Assembly (NCBI GenBank): GCA_012103475.1
Contig: WLWS01000005.1
Coordinates: forward strand, 129,001 to 193,000
Direction of reading: 5' to 3'
DNA: 64,000 nucleotides
DNA from: Gammaproteobacteria bacterium
GTDB taxonomy: Bacteria > Pseudomonadota > Gammaproteobacteria > Eutrophobiales > Eutrophobiaceae
In this document: positions 1 through 8,609 of the stretch, one piece after another
How positions within the stretch are numbered: the stretch's first letter is position 1
How the letters are laid out: each line of letters opens with the position of its first letter
Position numbers and translations under genes: made by a program
The notes under the pieces: generated by a model
The model's input: only the letters and a program-made list of their open reading frames with translations
Database searches by the model: none
What the model was told of the DNA's origin: nothing

Positions 1-2110
1 ACTGACTGGTCATCTGATCTGTCTGGCTTTTTATTGGCAAGTCTATGATAAAACTGACCCCGTCGGCGCCAGGCAGATTCACCGCTCTTACCTTGCCACC
101 AAAGTATTCCGAAATCAGTCTGACAATAAACAAACCAAGACCAAGATGCGGGGTATCGTCTGCTTTTTTCTGCCTCAGTGACACCATTGAGTTAAAAAGC
201 TGATCTTCCATATCTGCTGGCAGGCTTGCGCCGAAGTTACTGACCACAAGTTGCCATGAATCAGTTTTGCTGTTTATTTTTATTTCAATCGCTTTATCTT
301 TCAGCGAAAAATCGACGGCATTGGCAATCAGTTTATCCAGCATCTGCACCAATAAATCAGGTGCCAGACAAGTAGTCAGTGTTTGCGCAGAAGACAGTAA
401 GTTAAATTGCTGATGCGGATAAGCCATTCGATATCCAGCAACACAACTGAGCATTAACTCATTTATATCGGTCAAACTGTATTCGGCGCTCTGCATTGCC
501 TGTTCGAGACGCCTCGCCTCGCCCAGTCGGGTCAATATCATGCTAAGTCGTTCCATTCCCTGTCTGGCACGCTCGAGATACTGATCAGCCTGACCGGAGT
601 TTTCGCTATCCTGGATTTGTTCGAGTGAAGACTGAACTATGGCAATCGGTGTGCGTAATTCATGCGATAAGCGATCAGCCATGTTTTCCATGTAGTGACT
701 GTATTCCCGCAGTCTGTCCAACATCGACGCATAGTTGCGCGATAAGTCTCCAATTTCGTCATTACTTCTATCCGAGCTGAATTCTCCGACGACCCGACCA
801 TTATCATCAATGGCTGCATTTGCCTGATCGCTTAATTTTTTAATTCGTGACGAAAGCCTTGATGCAAAAAACAATATAAGTACAACGATAATAAAAAATA
901 CCAATACTGTTTTATTAAACAGTGAAGCCATGGCATTGCGCTGTAGCATCTGGATACCACTGCTACTTTCTTCTACCACCATCACCCCTCTCACTTCGCC
1001 ATTCACCCTAACAGGCGTTGCGGCAGAGATAATCACCGCCTTACCTTCTGGTGAGGAACGCCAGCGAGTTTCGCTCAATCCCAGCAGAGCCTGTCTGACT
1101 TCTTCACCCTGCAAACGCGACTGACCTGCGAGGTCATCACGCACTCTGGTCGGCACAGCTGGCAGCAACAGGGAATAAATCAGATTCTGTTTGTTGTCAG
1201 CAAACTGTTTATCGAGAGAACCCTTGCTTGCAAGCACCTGCCCATGATGATTCAGCACCCAGATTCGTCGCCCCTCCGGTAGAGTTTCAGAATCAATGAT
1301 CTGCCTGATTTTCTCGGAAGACCGCAGCAATCTGCCAGGGGAGTCAGCCGTTCGGTTTCCAGCCGTTCCCAGAGTGATATTCTTGTCGCCATCGTTGCTG
1401 CTGACAATAATCCCGAAATTTTCGGTGATCAAATAGGTAGGAACCTCGATTTCAAGTATGTAACCATCAGTCGATTCCTGCCACACTCCTGTGATATTGG
1501 TTGCGTATTCAGTTTGCTGATACTCGAGACCATATTCATCAGAAGATGTCTTGTATCTGAATGGCCGAATCTGACCCGGTGCAGTTGGTGAAAAATAGTA
1601 ACGAAGTAATTCTTCTCTGGCATTTTTAAACACCAGTGAAATATGATCGTTGTTGATTGAATCAGGTCGATTCGCTTGTCGATAACTCAGTTTATCGTCT
1701 GTAACCCTAATCAGAACATAAAGAGCCTTGTTGTAATGGCCCACAATCAATCTATAGGCAAGCGGATTTGCCTGCTCATCTTCATTTTTCAATTCATAAA
1801 AATCAGACCAGGCCAGATAGGCTTTCCAGTCGTCGGTATAGCCATCTGTTTGCAGAGGATGTGTCATTTCGTGCACGTAGAGACTGTGACCCGGGTTGTC
1901 ATCATGCACCGGAAACAGACCGGAGCGCTCATGCAGAGGAGCCGCATAGGATTTCACGGCATCCACCAGTGATACTTCCAGAGCATCTCGCAAGTAGGTT
2001 TCCAGCTCACGTATATATTCGAAGCCCATATAGGGAATGCTAAGCGTTACCATAGATAAGAGCAGTAACTTTGCTCTTATACTGAATTTGGCGGAAGACT
2101 GTCTGGACAT
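1..2110 (-). CDS. sensor histidine kinase of the dedicated sortase system (C-terminal end at or beyond the window edge)
   Basis: Membrane sensor kinase expected to phosphorylate the response regulator encoded just upstream at 2139-2831. Reading the minus strand from the ATG at 2110 gives at least 703 codons without a stop. The N-terminus has a short basic stretch followed by a hydrophobic helix, then a large sensor region. The dimerisation box SHELRTP lies near 640-665 (the phosphoacceptor His). An N-box-like segment (DKLIANAVDF) lies near 320-340 and a G-box GLGLFIV near 130-150. The last visible residues follow the final ATPase strand, so the stop codon is probably only just outside. Order and spacing (28 bases after the regulator) fit a regulator-kinase operon. 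Assignment to the proteobacterial dedicated sortase kinase family (TIGR03785 type) rests mainly on the neighbouring pds genes. Confidence 0.85.
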   Translation of the reverse strand, partial: MSRQSSAKFSIRAKLLLLSMVTLSIPYMGFEYIRELETYLRDALEVSLVDAVKSYAAPLHERSGLFPVHDDNPGHSLYVHEMTHPLQTDGYTDDWKAYLAWSDFYELKNEDEQANPLAYRLIVGHYNKALYVLIRVTDDKLSYRQANRPDSINNDHISLVFKNAREELLRYYFSPTAPGQIRPFRYKTSSDEYGLEYQQTEYATNITGVWQESTDGYILEIEVPTYLITENFGIIVSSNDGDKNITLGTAGNRTADSPGRLLRSSEKIRQIIDSETLPEGRRIWVLNHHGQVLASKGSLDKQFADNKQNLIYSLLLPAVPTRVRDDLAGQSRLQGEEVRQALLGLSETRWRSSPEGKAVIISAATPVRVNGEVRGVMVVEESSSGIQMLQRNAMASLFNKTVLVFFIIVVLILFFASRLSSRIKKLSDQANAAIDDNGRVVGEFSSDRSNDEIGDLSRNYASMLDRLREYSHYMENMADRLSHELRTPIAIVQSSLEQIQDSENSGQADQYLERARQGMERLSMILTRLGEARRLEQAMQSAEYSLTDINELMLSCVAGYRMAYPHQQFNLLSSAQTLTTCLAPDLLVQMLDKLIANAVDFSLKDKAIEIKINSKTDSWQLVVSNFGASLPADMEDQLFNSMVSLRQKKADDTPHLGLGLFIVRLISEYFGGKVRAVNLPGADGVSFIIDLPIKSQTDQMTSQ

Positions 2111-2138
2111 TAATTTAAGGTAACAGATGATAATTCAA

Positions 2139-2831
2139 TTACTTCTTGTTCCATCGATAACCCATACCGTAAATCGTTTCGATGCAATCAAACTCAGCGT
2201 CGATTTGTTCAAATTTTCTACGTACACGTTTGATATGTGATGTGACAGTTCCATCGTCAACAAAAATATTCGCATCCTGCATCAATTGACCCCGGCTTTT
2301 AACATGCCCGGGTATTTTGGCGATTGAATTCAACATCCAGAACTCAGTCAGAGTGAAATCAATTTTCTCGCTCTTCCATTCCACTTGCATACAGTTCACA
2401 TCAATGGTCAGATCACCAACACGATGAACGTCATCAGCTGCGACATCAGATTGCTGGATGTCTATTCTTCGAAATAAGGCAAGTACACGCGCAATGACCT
2501 GAGCGACTGAGATATTTTTTGTTAAGTAATCATCGGCACCAAGTCGTAGCCCGGAAATCGTATCCAGATCCGAATCTCTTGCAGTCAGAAACATAATCGG
2601 CAAAGCAGGAGACAGGCTGCGCAGTTCACGACACAATTCGAATCCTCCTTCGTAGTCATCACCGAGACCAATATCTATGATGGCCATATCCGGAAGCTCG
2701 CGCCTGAACGACTCGATAGCTGTTATTCGATCTGCATAACTTCTGACAACAAACCCCTGCCTTTGCAGGGCATCACTGTAGTTGTCCCGAATGGCCGCTT
2801 CGTCTTCAACCAATGCTACCTGTCTTGTCAT
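2139..2831 (-). CDS. pdsR: OmpR-type response regulator of the dedicated sortase system
   Basis: Two-domain response regulator of 230 residues, a normal length for the OmpR/PhoB family. The receiver domain (about 1-120) has the acidic pair E9/D10, phosphoacceptor D53, T83 and K105. The C-terminal winged-helix domain (about 130-228) ends with the typical recognition-helix region and a GMGYRW motif. The gene starts at the ATG at 2831 and is divergent from the sortase operon that begins at 3028. It is followed at 28 bases by its kinase. The 196-base divergent spacer is the obvious place for its binding sites, but I could not identify a specific operator. The link to sortase control follows from gene context and the known pairing of this regulator type with marine-type sortases (TIGR03787 type). 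Confidence 0.88.
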   Translation of the reverse strand: MTRQVALVEDEAAIRDNYSDALQRQGFVVRSYADRITAIESFRRELPDMAIIDIGLGDDYEGGFELCRELRSLSPALPIMFLTARDSDLDTISGLRLGADDYLTKNISVAQVIARVLALFRRIDIQQSDVAADDVHRVGDLTIDVNCMQVEWKSEKIDFTLTEFWMLNSIAKIPGHVKSRGQLMQDANIFVDDGTVTSHIKRVRRKFEQIDAEFDCIETIYGMGYRWNKK

Positions 2832-3027
2832 GTCCGGCTCCTGTTTGTCACTTTATCAGGGCTCTACTCTAATTGAATCGGCGAGGTAAAAAAGGTGCTC
2901 GACGGCAATTTCCATTTTTTCGCCACAATTGATCATCGCTTCTCCCTTGTTCAACCCTGTGCACGCCAGATCAAAAGCTTTTAATAGCACTCGACCAAAT
3001 TCTAAAAAACCAATCCGGAGATCGAAC

Positions 3028-3747
3028 ATGATTAAATATACTTTACTGGTTCTAAGCAGCCTTTGTATTTTCAACCTTGCAGTATACGCGAATCCCATCA
3101 GCAGCCGTAGTAATGCAAACGAGTATAAGGAAGAAAGCGGCCTCGGCATTGGTGCAATTATCGGTGGCCTTCTGGGTGGCCCACCAGGAGCAATTCTTGG
3201 AGCAGCCGGTGGCGCCTGGTTAGGCAATAAAGAACAGCAGGAGGATGAGAAGTTATTCACTCTGGAGCAACGTTTGCTTGAAAAAAATGGCGAACTGAAC
3301 ACATTACGTGGAGAGTTTTCACATCTGCAGGGAAGCTTCGGGCAACAACTGCAAAAAGTAAAAATGGAAAAGCATATTGGTGCTCTGGAACAATTGAGTC
3401 GAGGTGTTTCTCTCGTCGTCTATTTCCGCACCGGCAGCGCAGAAGTTGACAAAGACAATCTCAAGCGACTGCAGCATCTGGCAACTTTCGTCAAAGATTT
3501 CCCTGAAATTCAAATTCAACTTTCAGCTCACGCAGATAAACGCGGAGACGAGAAATACAATTTTGAGTTGAGTAAGCAACGCGCATTGCTGGTCGCCGAA
3601 AAACTACGTGAAGCTGGTCTTGATGGACAGCGCATTCATAGTCATGCCTACGGCGAATCTGCAGCGATAGCCAGCGAAGCTGACAGGGAAGCTTATGTTT
3701 TTGACCGACGCGTCAATATTCAACTCACACTTGATACAGAGATTTGA
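3028..3747 (+). CDS. pdsO: sortase-system OmpA-family protein PdsO
   Basis: Exported protein of 239 residues. Start chosen at the ATG at 3028 because it is preceded by a ribosome binding site (CCGGAG at 3015-3020) and opens directly on a signal peptide of about 22 residues. The upstream in-frame ATG at 2929 adds a non-signal extension. Domain order: signal peptide, a short linker, a glycine-zipper segment (about residues 40-70, repeated G-x3-G spacing), a charged helical stretch likely to form a coiled coil (about 75-120), then a C-terminal OmpA-type peptidoglycan-associated domain (about 130-235, with the LSAHADKRGDEKYN and RRV motifs). This matches the PdsO family (TIGR03789), known from loci with a single dedicated sortase and target. 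It lies 5 bases upstream of the target-sortase gene, so co-expression is likely. Confidence 0.9.
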   Translation: MIKYTLLVLSSLCIFNLAVYANPISSRSNANEYKEESGLGIGAIIGGLLGGPPGAILGAAGGAWLGNKEQQEDEKLFTLEQRLLEKNGELNTLRGEFSHLQGSFGQQLQKVKMEKHIGALEQLSRGVSLVVYFRTGSAEVDKDNLKRLQHLATFVKDFPEIQIQLSAHADKRGDEKYNFELSKQRALLVAEKLREAGLDGQRIHSHAYGESAAIASEADREAYVFDRRVNIQLTLDTEI

Positions 3748-3752
3748 AGTAA

Positions 3753-6452
3753 ATGAAAACAGAACCAGTGTTTCTGAATGTATTCATGCAATGCTTGAGG
3801 CAAAGTCTTCGGGTTGGTTTGACAGTTAGTGCAGTCATTACGGTATTGATTCTGCTAATGGGTAACATTGCTCAGGCAGAAGTAATTACTCATATCGAGG
3901 CTGACGAAGCGCAGATCATCGACAGTCCAGGACAAATGAAAAGTGGTGGCTTGCTGTTCAAATCTGCCGGTCAGTTTAGCAAAGCTCCTATTTTGCACAC
4001 GGATGTGCACACAAGGGTGAGCGGCATGATCGCGAGAACCAGAGTTAAACAGACTTTTACCAATCCTGAAAAAGTCTGGCAGGAAGGCATCTATGTTTTC
4101 CCCCTGCCAGAGACTACGGCTGTCGATCGCTTACGAATGCATATTGGCGAACGCATTATCGAGGGACAAATAAAGGAAAAACTGGAGGCAAAAAAGCAAT
4201 ACCAGACAGCTCGTCGCGCCGGTAAAAAGGCCAGTCTTGTTGAGCAGGAACGCCCCAATATTTTTACCACTTCACTGGCCAATATCGGACCCGGAGAGCA
4301 GATTACGGTTGAAATAGAGTATCAACAAGTCGTCCGCTACGAACAAGGCAGGTTTAGCCTGCGTTTCCCGATGGTAGTGGCACCCCGCTATATTCCGGGC
4401 GAGACAAGGATAAAGGGGTTTTCCGGTAGTGGTTGGGCATATAACACTAATGAAGTTGAAGACGCCGCACGCATCACACCACCGGTAATAGCAGAGCCAG
4501 CTAAAGCGATAAACCCGGTTTCCATCAGCATTGATCTTGATGCGGGCTTTGCGATCGAAAATATCAACAGTGCTTATCATGAGATAACACTGCAAAAGCT
4601 TAACAGACCCGGACAATACCAGGTCCAACTGAAAAAAGAGTCCATTCCAGCCAATCGCGATTTTCAGCTTTCGTGGAATGTCACAGCCAACTCCCGGCCA
4701 CAGGCTGCGTTATTCAGAGAAAATCTGAACGGCGACGATTACGCCCTCGTCATGGTCGCACCTCCCCAACATCAGCAGGAACTCATTCTTAAACGAGAAA
4801 TTATTTTTGTTATTGATACCTCGGGCTCCATGGCTGGTACATCAATAGTGCAGGCGAAAGCCGCTTTGCAACTGGCACTTGCCAGACTTCGTCCAGGTGA
4901 ACACTTTAATATTATTCAATTTAATTCCTACACCTCGCAGCTGTTTCAATACCCACGCTTGGTAAGTCCGGAATCTATCAATCAGGCGCAGTCTTATATC
5001 AAGGGCCTGCAGGCGAACGGGGGTACACAGATGGCTGCTGCGGTTCGGGCTGCCCTGGCGAACCAGAGCAATACACTGGATATACGACAAGTGGTTTTTC
5101 TGACAGATGGCAGCGTGGGAAATGAAAATGCACTTTTTCAGGAAATAAAAAACCTGCTGGGAGCATCGCGACTGTTCACCATCGGCATTGGCAGCGCACC
5201 GAATTCTCATTTTATGAATCGGGCCGCACGCTTTGGTCGGGGTAGCCATACCTACATCGGTGACATAGCCGAAGTTCAGGAGAAAATGAATGCTCTGTTC
5301 AGCAAACTTGAAAACCCGGTGCTCAGTAATATTGTTGTCGATGCTGCAGGTTTAAACGGTGCCGAAGTATGGCCTCAACATATTCCCGATCTCTATCTGG
5401 GAGAACCTCTTCTACTCAGTATTAAAGCCGAAAACCTACCCGAGACAATTAAAATCAAAGGTCAGCTCAGCGATTCAATCTGGCAAACAGAGCTGTCGCT
5501 TGAAGGTGGCCAGCAACGGGCCGGAGTCAGTGGTTTGTGGGCACGAAGAAAGATTGCAGCGCTGATGGATCAAAATGCCAGAGGCGAAGAACATCAGAAT
5601 GTTCGTCAGCAGATTCTTGATACGGCGCTCGAACATCACCTGGTCAGTAAGTACACAAGCTTGCTCGCCGTTGACGTGACCCCGACCCGGGCACAAAACG
5701 ATCCTCTGCTGAAACGCGCATTGCCAGTCAATCTGCCCGCAGGTTGGCAGCATAATAAAGTATTCACAAGTATGCCGCAGACGGCCACACCAGCGACGCT
5801 CTATCTCATTCTTGGTTTTCTGCTGCTGTTCAGCGGAAGCGTACTCAAAGAATTTTCCATGATGTTTAAAAAACTTTTTATCCGACTGATTCTACTCACC
5901 CTCCCCCTCTGCGGTATCTGGATGCTAGCCCAGGGTGGCTACATCCATGCCAAGGCAAGAGTCGCACAGATTCTGCTGGAGACCGCCTGGACAGAAACGC
6001 TCAATGGCCGTCAGGAGGTGAAACCCTGGCCATGGGCAGATACCTGGCCAGTTGGTCGGCTTAGCGTCCCGCGCCTTGGTATTCACCGCATTGTCCTGGC
6101 CGGAGCCAATGGTTCTGCATTGGCTTTCGGCCCGGGACATCTTTTTGAATCGGCCAAACCCGGTGAGTCCGGTCACGTTATTATTGCCGGTCACCGTGAT
6201 ACCCATTTCCAGTTCCTGCAGGATTTGCGTATTGGTGATGTTCTGGAGTTGCAGACTGCTGAGAACAAGACACTGGTCTATCGTATCAGCGACACCGCAG
6301 TAGTTGACGAAAACGATACCCGTCATCTGAGCGACAACAATGACAGGTTATTGACCTTAGTAACCTGTTATCCATTCAACGCAATTAATGGCGGCAGTGA
6401 GCGGCGTTATCTGGTAATTGCCCGCTACAAAATTGCCCGTAGCTATATTTAG
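3753..6452 (+). CDS. sortase target (VIT-vWA protein) fused in frame to its marine-type class sortase
   Basis: A single 899-residue ORF holding what are normally two proteins. Residues 1-42 are a long signal peptide (cut likely after AQA). A VIT domain spans about 70-205. A vWA domain spans about 345-520, with MIDAS residues D355, S357 and S359. A linker then leads to a sorting-signal-like motif MPQTA at 674-678 and a hydrophobic helix at about 683-698. A short basic cytoplasmic-type stretch (K699 to R711) follows, then a second hydrophobic helix (about 712-727) and a sortase catalytic domain (about 750-895). The sortase triad is visible as H814 (AGHRD), C872 (TLVTCY) and R884/R885 (SERRYL). 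Known families keep target (TIGR03788) and sortase (TIGR03784) as separate adjacent genes. ATGs at 5859 and 5862 could start a free sortase of 196-197 residues, but no good ribosome binding site precedes them. Confidence 0.88.
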   Translation: MKTEPVFLNVFMQCLRQSLRVGLTVSAVITVLILLMGNIAQAEVITHIEADEAQIIDSPGQMKSGGLLFKSAGQFSKAPILHTDVHTRVSGMIARTRVKQTFTNPEKVWQEGIYVFPLPETTAVDRLRMHIGERIIEGQIKEKLEAKKQYQTARRAGKKASLVEQERPNIFTTSLANIGPGEQITVEIEYQQVVRYEQGRFSLRFPMVVAPRYIPGETRIKGFSGSGWAYNTNEVEDAARITPPVIAEPAKAINPVSISIDLDAGFAIENINSAYHEITLQKLNRPGQYQVQLKKESIPANRDFQLSWNVTANSRPQAALFRENLNGDDYALVMVAPPQHQQELILKREIIFVIDTSGSMAGTSIVQAKAALQLALARLRPGEHFNIIQFNSYTSQLFQYPRLVSPESINQAQSYIKGLQANGGTQMAAAVRAALANQSNTLDIRQVVFLTDGSVGNENALFQEIKNLLGASRLFTIGIGSAPNSHFMNRAARFGRGSHTYIGDIAEVQEKMNALFSKLENPVLSNIVVDAAGLNGAEVWPQHIPDLYLGEPLLLSIKAENLPETIKIKGQLSDSIWQTELSLEGGQQRAGVSGLWARRKIAALMDQNARGEEHQNVRQQILDTALEHHLVSKYTSLLAVDVTPTRAQNDPLLKRALPVNLPAGWQHNKVFTSMPQTATPATLYLILGFLLLFSGSVLKEFSMMFKKLFIRLILLTLPLCGIWMLAQGGYIHAKARVAQILLETAWTETLNGRQEVKPWPWADTWPVGRLSVPRLGIHRIVLAGANGSALAFGPGHLFESAKPGESGHVIIAGHRDTHFQFLQDLRIGDVLELQTAENKTLVYRISDTAVVDENDTRHLSDNNDRLLTLVTCYPFNAINGGSERRYLVIARYKIARSYI

Positions 6453-6464
6453 ACGCCTGAAACT

Positions 6465-7649
6465 ATGCATACATTATTAAAGTCTCAAGCCTGTGATCCT
6501 CTGGCTAACCAGGTGTTTGCCGAACCGCAATCATCATCAATTCAAATGAAAAAAGGGCTTTCGCCACACCTTAGAAAAAAACTGCTGTATATGCATATCA
6601 GTAGCTTTGACTGGCAGCACGGGGGCTTAAAAACTCCGATAAAGTTTCTTGATCGGGACAGCATTGAATTTTCCCTGTGCCAGTCTGCTTCGCACGATAA
6701 GAATGAAGAACGTATGGCCAGACTTAGTCTCAATCGCGGCATGGAATTACTGGATCTTAAAGACGGTGGTATTTATCAGTTCGCCACTCAAAATGGCTGG
6801 AGCGACTGCCATTATTCAAAAACCATTGCAGCTCAGGCAGGCTCATTAAGACTCTATTCTTTAGCTTTTGCCTTATTCCGGGAACACGACTATCTGAAAA
6901 CAACGCGACATATCTGTGATTTTCTGCGAAGTCGTTCACTCACTGAAGAAGGATGTTTTCGCTCAATGTCCGGCGCCAATATCATCGAACTGGAAAATTC
7001 CCAGATAAGAAGCAGAGATAACGGCTGGGTATGTGAAGCACTGGCAAGTTGCTATGAATTTACCAGCGAACTATCTGCTCTGGAGATGGCGAAAGTTGCC
7101 ATGAACTGGTTAGAGCGAAACCGGCGTAATGACACAGGCGGCTTTAACAGTTTCAATAAACCCACTGCAAATAGGCAGATGAGCGATACCCTGGCGGTCG
7201 CCCGCGCCGCCTTACAGTTGTATCGCGTGACTGCCGAGCATCGCTATCTCTCACTAGCTGAAGAAAGTGCCGACTATATTGTTGGCAATTTTCATCATGA
7301 GTTGGGAGGATTCGAGTCTGGGATTTCGACATCTGCGCAGAACAGGGATACCCGGCAGATTGACGAAAATATTTGTCTGAGTCGTTTTTTAAATCTGCTT
7401 CATCACTATACTGAGCGTCAGGATTACCTGACGATGGCCAGACATGGCCTGAGTTATCTGGCAACACCGGCTATTGCGACTTCCCGAATTGAAGAAGCCG
7501 GCATTTTATTGCTGGACGAAGAATTGAACAGCAGTCCCGTTAAAATCACCATTCTGGCAAATTGCGGTGACAGGAAAGCCAGAAAACTTGCCGATAATGC
7601 GCTGCGCTGTTTTGGCTGGTACAAGGTGATTCATCAACAATCTCATTGA
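6465..7649 (+). CDS. YyaL-like alpha/alpha-barrel protein without a thioredoxin domain
   Basis: Protein of 394 residues starting 12 bases after the sortase stop, so almost certainly in the same transcript. No signal peptide or membrane segment is evident, suggesting a cytoplasmic location. The segment GGIYQFATQNGWSDCHYSKT (about residues 100-119) resembles the G-G-F-x-R-Y-S-x-D...W-x-x-P-H-F-E-K-M region of YyaL/SSP411-type proteins. Further helical repeats with GGF motifs follow (near 229 and 282), as in the six-hairpin (N-acylglucosamine 2-epimerase-like) fold. The N-terminal thioredoxin-fold domain (DUF255) found in most YyaL proteins is absent. Substrate and role are unknown. Its place in the sortase operon suggests a link to modification or quality control of the exported target, but that is inference. 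An unrelated six-hairpin enzyme remains possible. Confidence 0.7.
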   Translation: MHTLLKSQACDPLANQVFAEPQSSSIQMKKGLSPHLRKKLLYMHISSFDWQHGGLKTPIKFLDRDSIEFSLCQSASHDKNEERMARLSLNRGMELLDLKDGGIYQFATQNGWSDCHYSKTIAAQAGSLRLYSLAFALFREHDYLKTTRHICDFLRSRSLTEEGCFRSMSGANIIELENSQIRSRDNGWVCEALASCYEFTSELSALEMAKVAMNWLERNRRNDTGGFNSFNKPTANRQMSDTLAVARAALQLYRVTAEHRYLSLAEESADYIVGNFHHELGGFESGISTSAQNRDTRQIDENICLSRFLNLLHHYTERQDYLTMARHGLSYLATPAIATSRIEEAGILLLDEELNSSPVKITILANCGDRKARKLADNALRCFGWYKVIHQQSH

Positions 7650-7759
7650 GTCGGGCAAGTAAGTTTAACCACTCCCTAAAACGTACTATACTTTGCTGTT
7701 TTTGGTCAAACGACTATATTTCACGGCGCCCGGTGCGCTAACAACAAGAGGACAAAGAA

Positions 7760-8554
7760 ATGCCCGACACTTCAATGCTAAAAGATCTGGGGATGAATGT
7801 AGTACTTGCTGCAGCAATCCTGGTAATCGGCCTATGGCTGGCCAAACGTATTAAGAATATCCTGGTCAGTATGATGGAAAAACGTGGTATGGACACACTG
7901 CTGGCGACTTTTATGGGCAGTATTGCGCACATTCTGATTTCTGCTTTCGTTTTAATCGCCGCGCTTGGCGAATTGGGAATTCAAACTACCTCGCTGGTTG
8001 CCATTATCGGTGCCGCCGGTCTCGCTATCGGTCTGGCTTTGCAAGGCTCCCTCGCGAATTTTGCTTCCGGTGTGATGATCATTGCATTTCGCCCCTTCAA
8101 GGTCGGTGATTTCGTTGAAGCAGGTGGAGCAGTAGGAGTCATCGAGGGCATCCAGATTTTCTCTACACAAATGAAAACCGGTGACAACAAGACCATTATT
8201 ATTCCAAATGCCAATATAACCGGTGGCAACATCACTAACTATTCAACAAAAGACACACGCCGCGTTGATCTGGTATTTGGTATCGGTTACGACGATGACA
8301 TCAAGAAAGCCAAACAGATTCTTGAAGATTTGGTAGGCAAAGACGAACGTATCCTTAAAGACCCGGCTCCGGTGGTTGCGGTGTCTGAACTGGCGGATAG
8401 CAGCGTTAACTTCATCGTCCGACCCTGGGTAAATTCGGCTGACTACTGGGCGGTTTACTGGGATTTGACTGAAACAGTCAAACTGACTTTTGATAAAGAA
8501 GGTATCAGCATTCCCTATCCGCAGCAGAATGTGCATATGCATCAGGCCGCCTGA
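7760..8554 (+). CDS. mscS: small-conductance mechanosensitive channel MscS
   Basis: Inner-membrane channel of 264 residues that opens under membrane tension to release solutes on hypo-osmotic shock. There are three N-terminal membrane helices. The third is the glycine/alanine-rich pore helix (about residues 75-110; AAGLAIGLALQGSLANFASG) that defines the family. It is followed by the cytoplasmic beta domain (KVGDFVEAGG, about 120) and the alpha/beta domain ending near PYPQQNVHM. Length is close to the usual 270-290 for the small MscS form. The start at 7760 is preceded by AAGAGGA. The gene stands alone between the sortase operon (110 bases upstream) and a clear terminator downstream. Confidence 0.95.
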   Translation: MPDTSMLKDLGMNVVLAAAILVIGLWLAKRIKNILVSMMEKRGMDTLLATFMGSIAHILISAFVLIAALGELGIQTTSLVAIIGAAGLAIGLALQGSLANFASGVMIIAFRPFKVGDFVEAGGAVGVIEGIQIFSTQMKTGDNKTIIIPNANITGGNITNYSTKDTRRVDLVFGIGYDDDIKKAKQILEDLVGKDERILKDPAPVVAVSELADSSVNFIVRPWVNSADYWAVYWDLTETVKLTFDKEGISIPYPQQNVHMHQAA

Positions 8555-8567
8555 GCAGCAAAAAGAC

Positions 8568-8600
8568 AATGACCTCTGCTCCTGGCAGAGGTCATTTTTT
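8568..8600 (+). terminator. rho-independent terminator after mscS
   Basis: An 11-bp perfect stem (8568-8578 pairing with 8586-8596, arm AATGACCTCTG) with a 7-base loop is followed by a run of T. An A-run lies just before the left arm (8560-8564), so the element may also terminate the converging gene at 8610-9428. Confidence 0.9.
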
Positions 8601-8609
8601 GCCTTGCTC

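Noticed and set aside
2929..3027. Longer N-terminus for PdsO from an ATG at 2929
   Set aside because: It would bury the signal peptide behind 33 unrelated residues; the ATG at 3028 has a good ribosome binding site.
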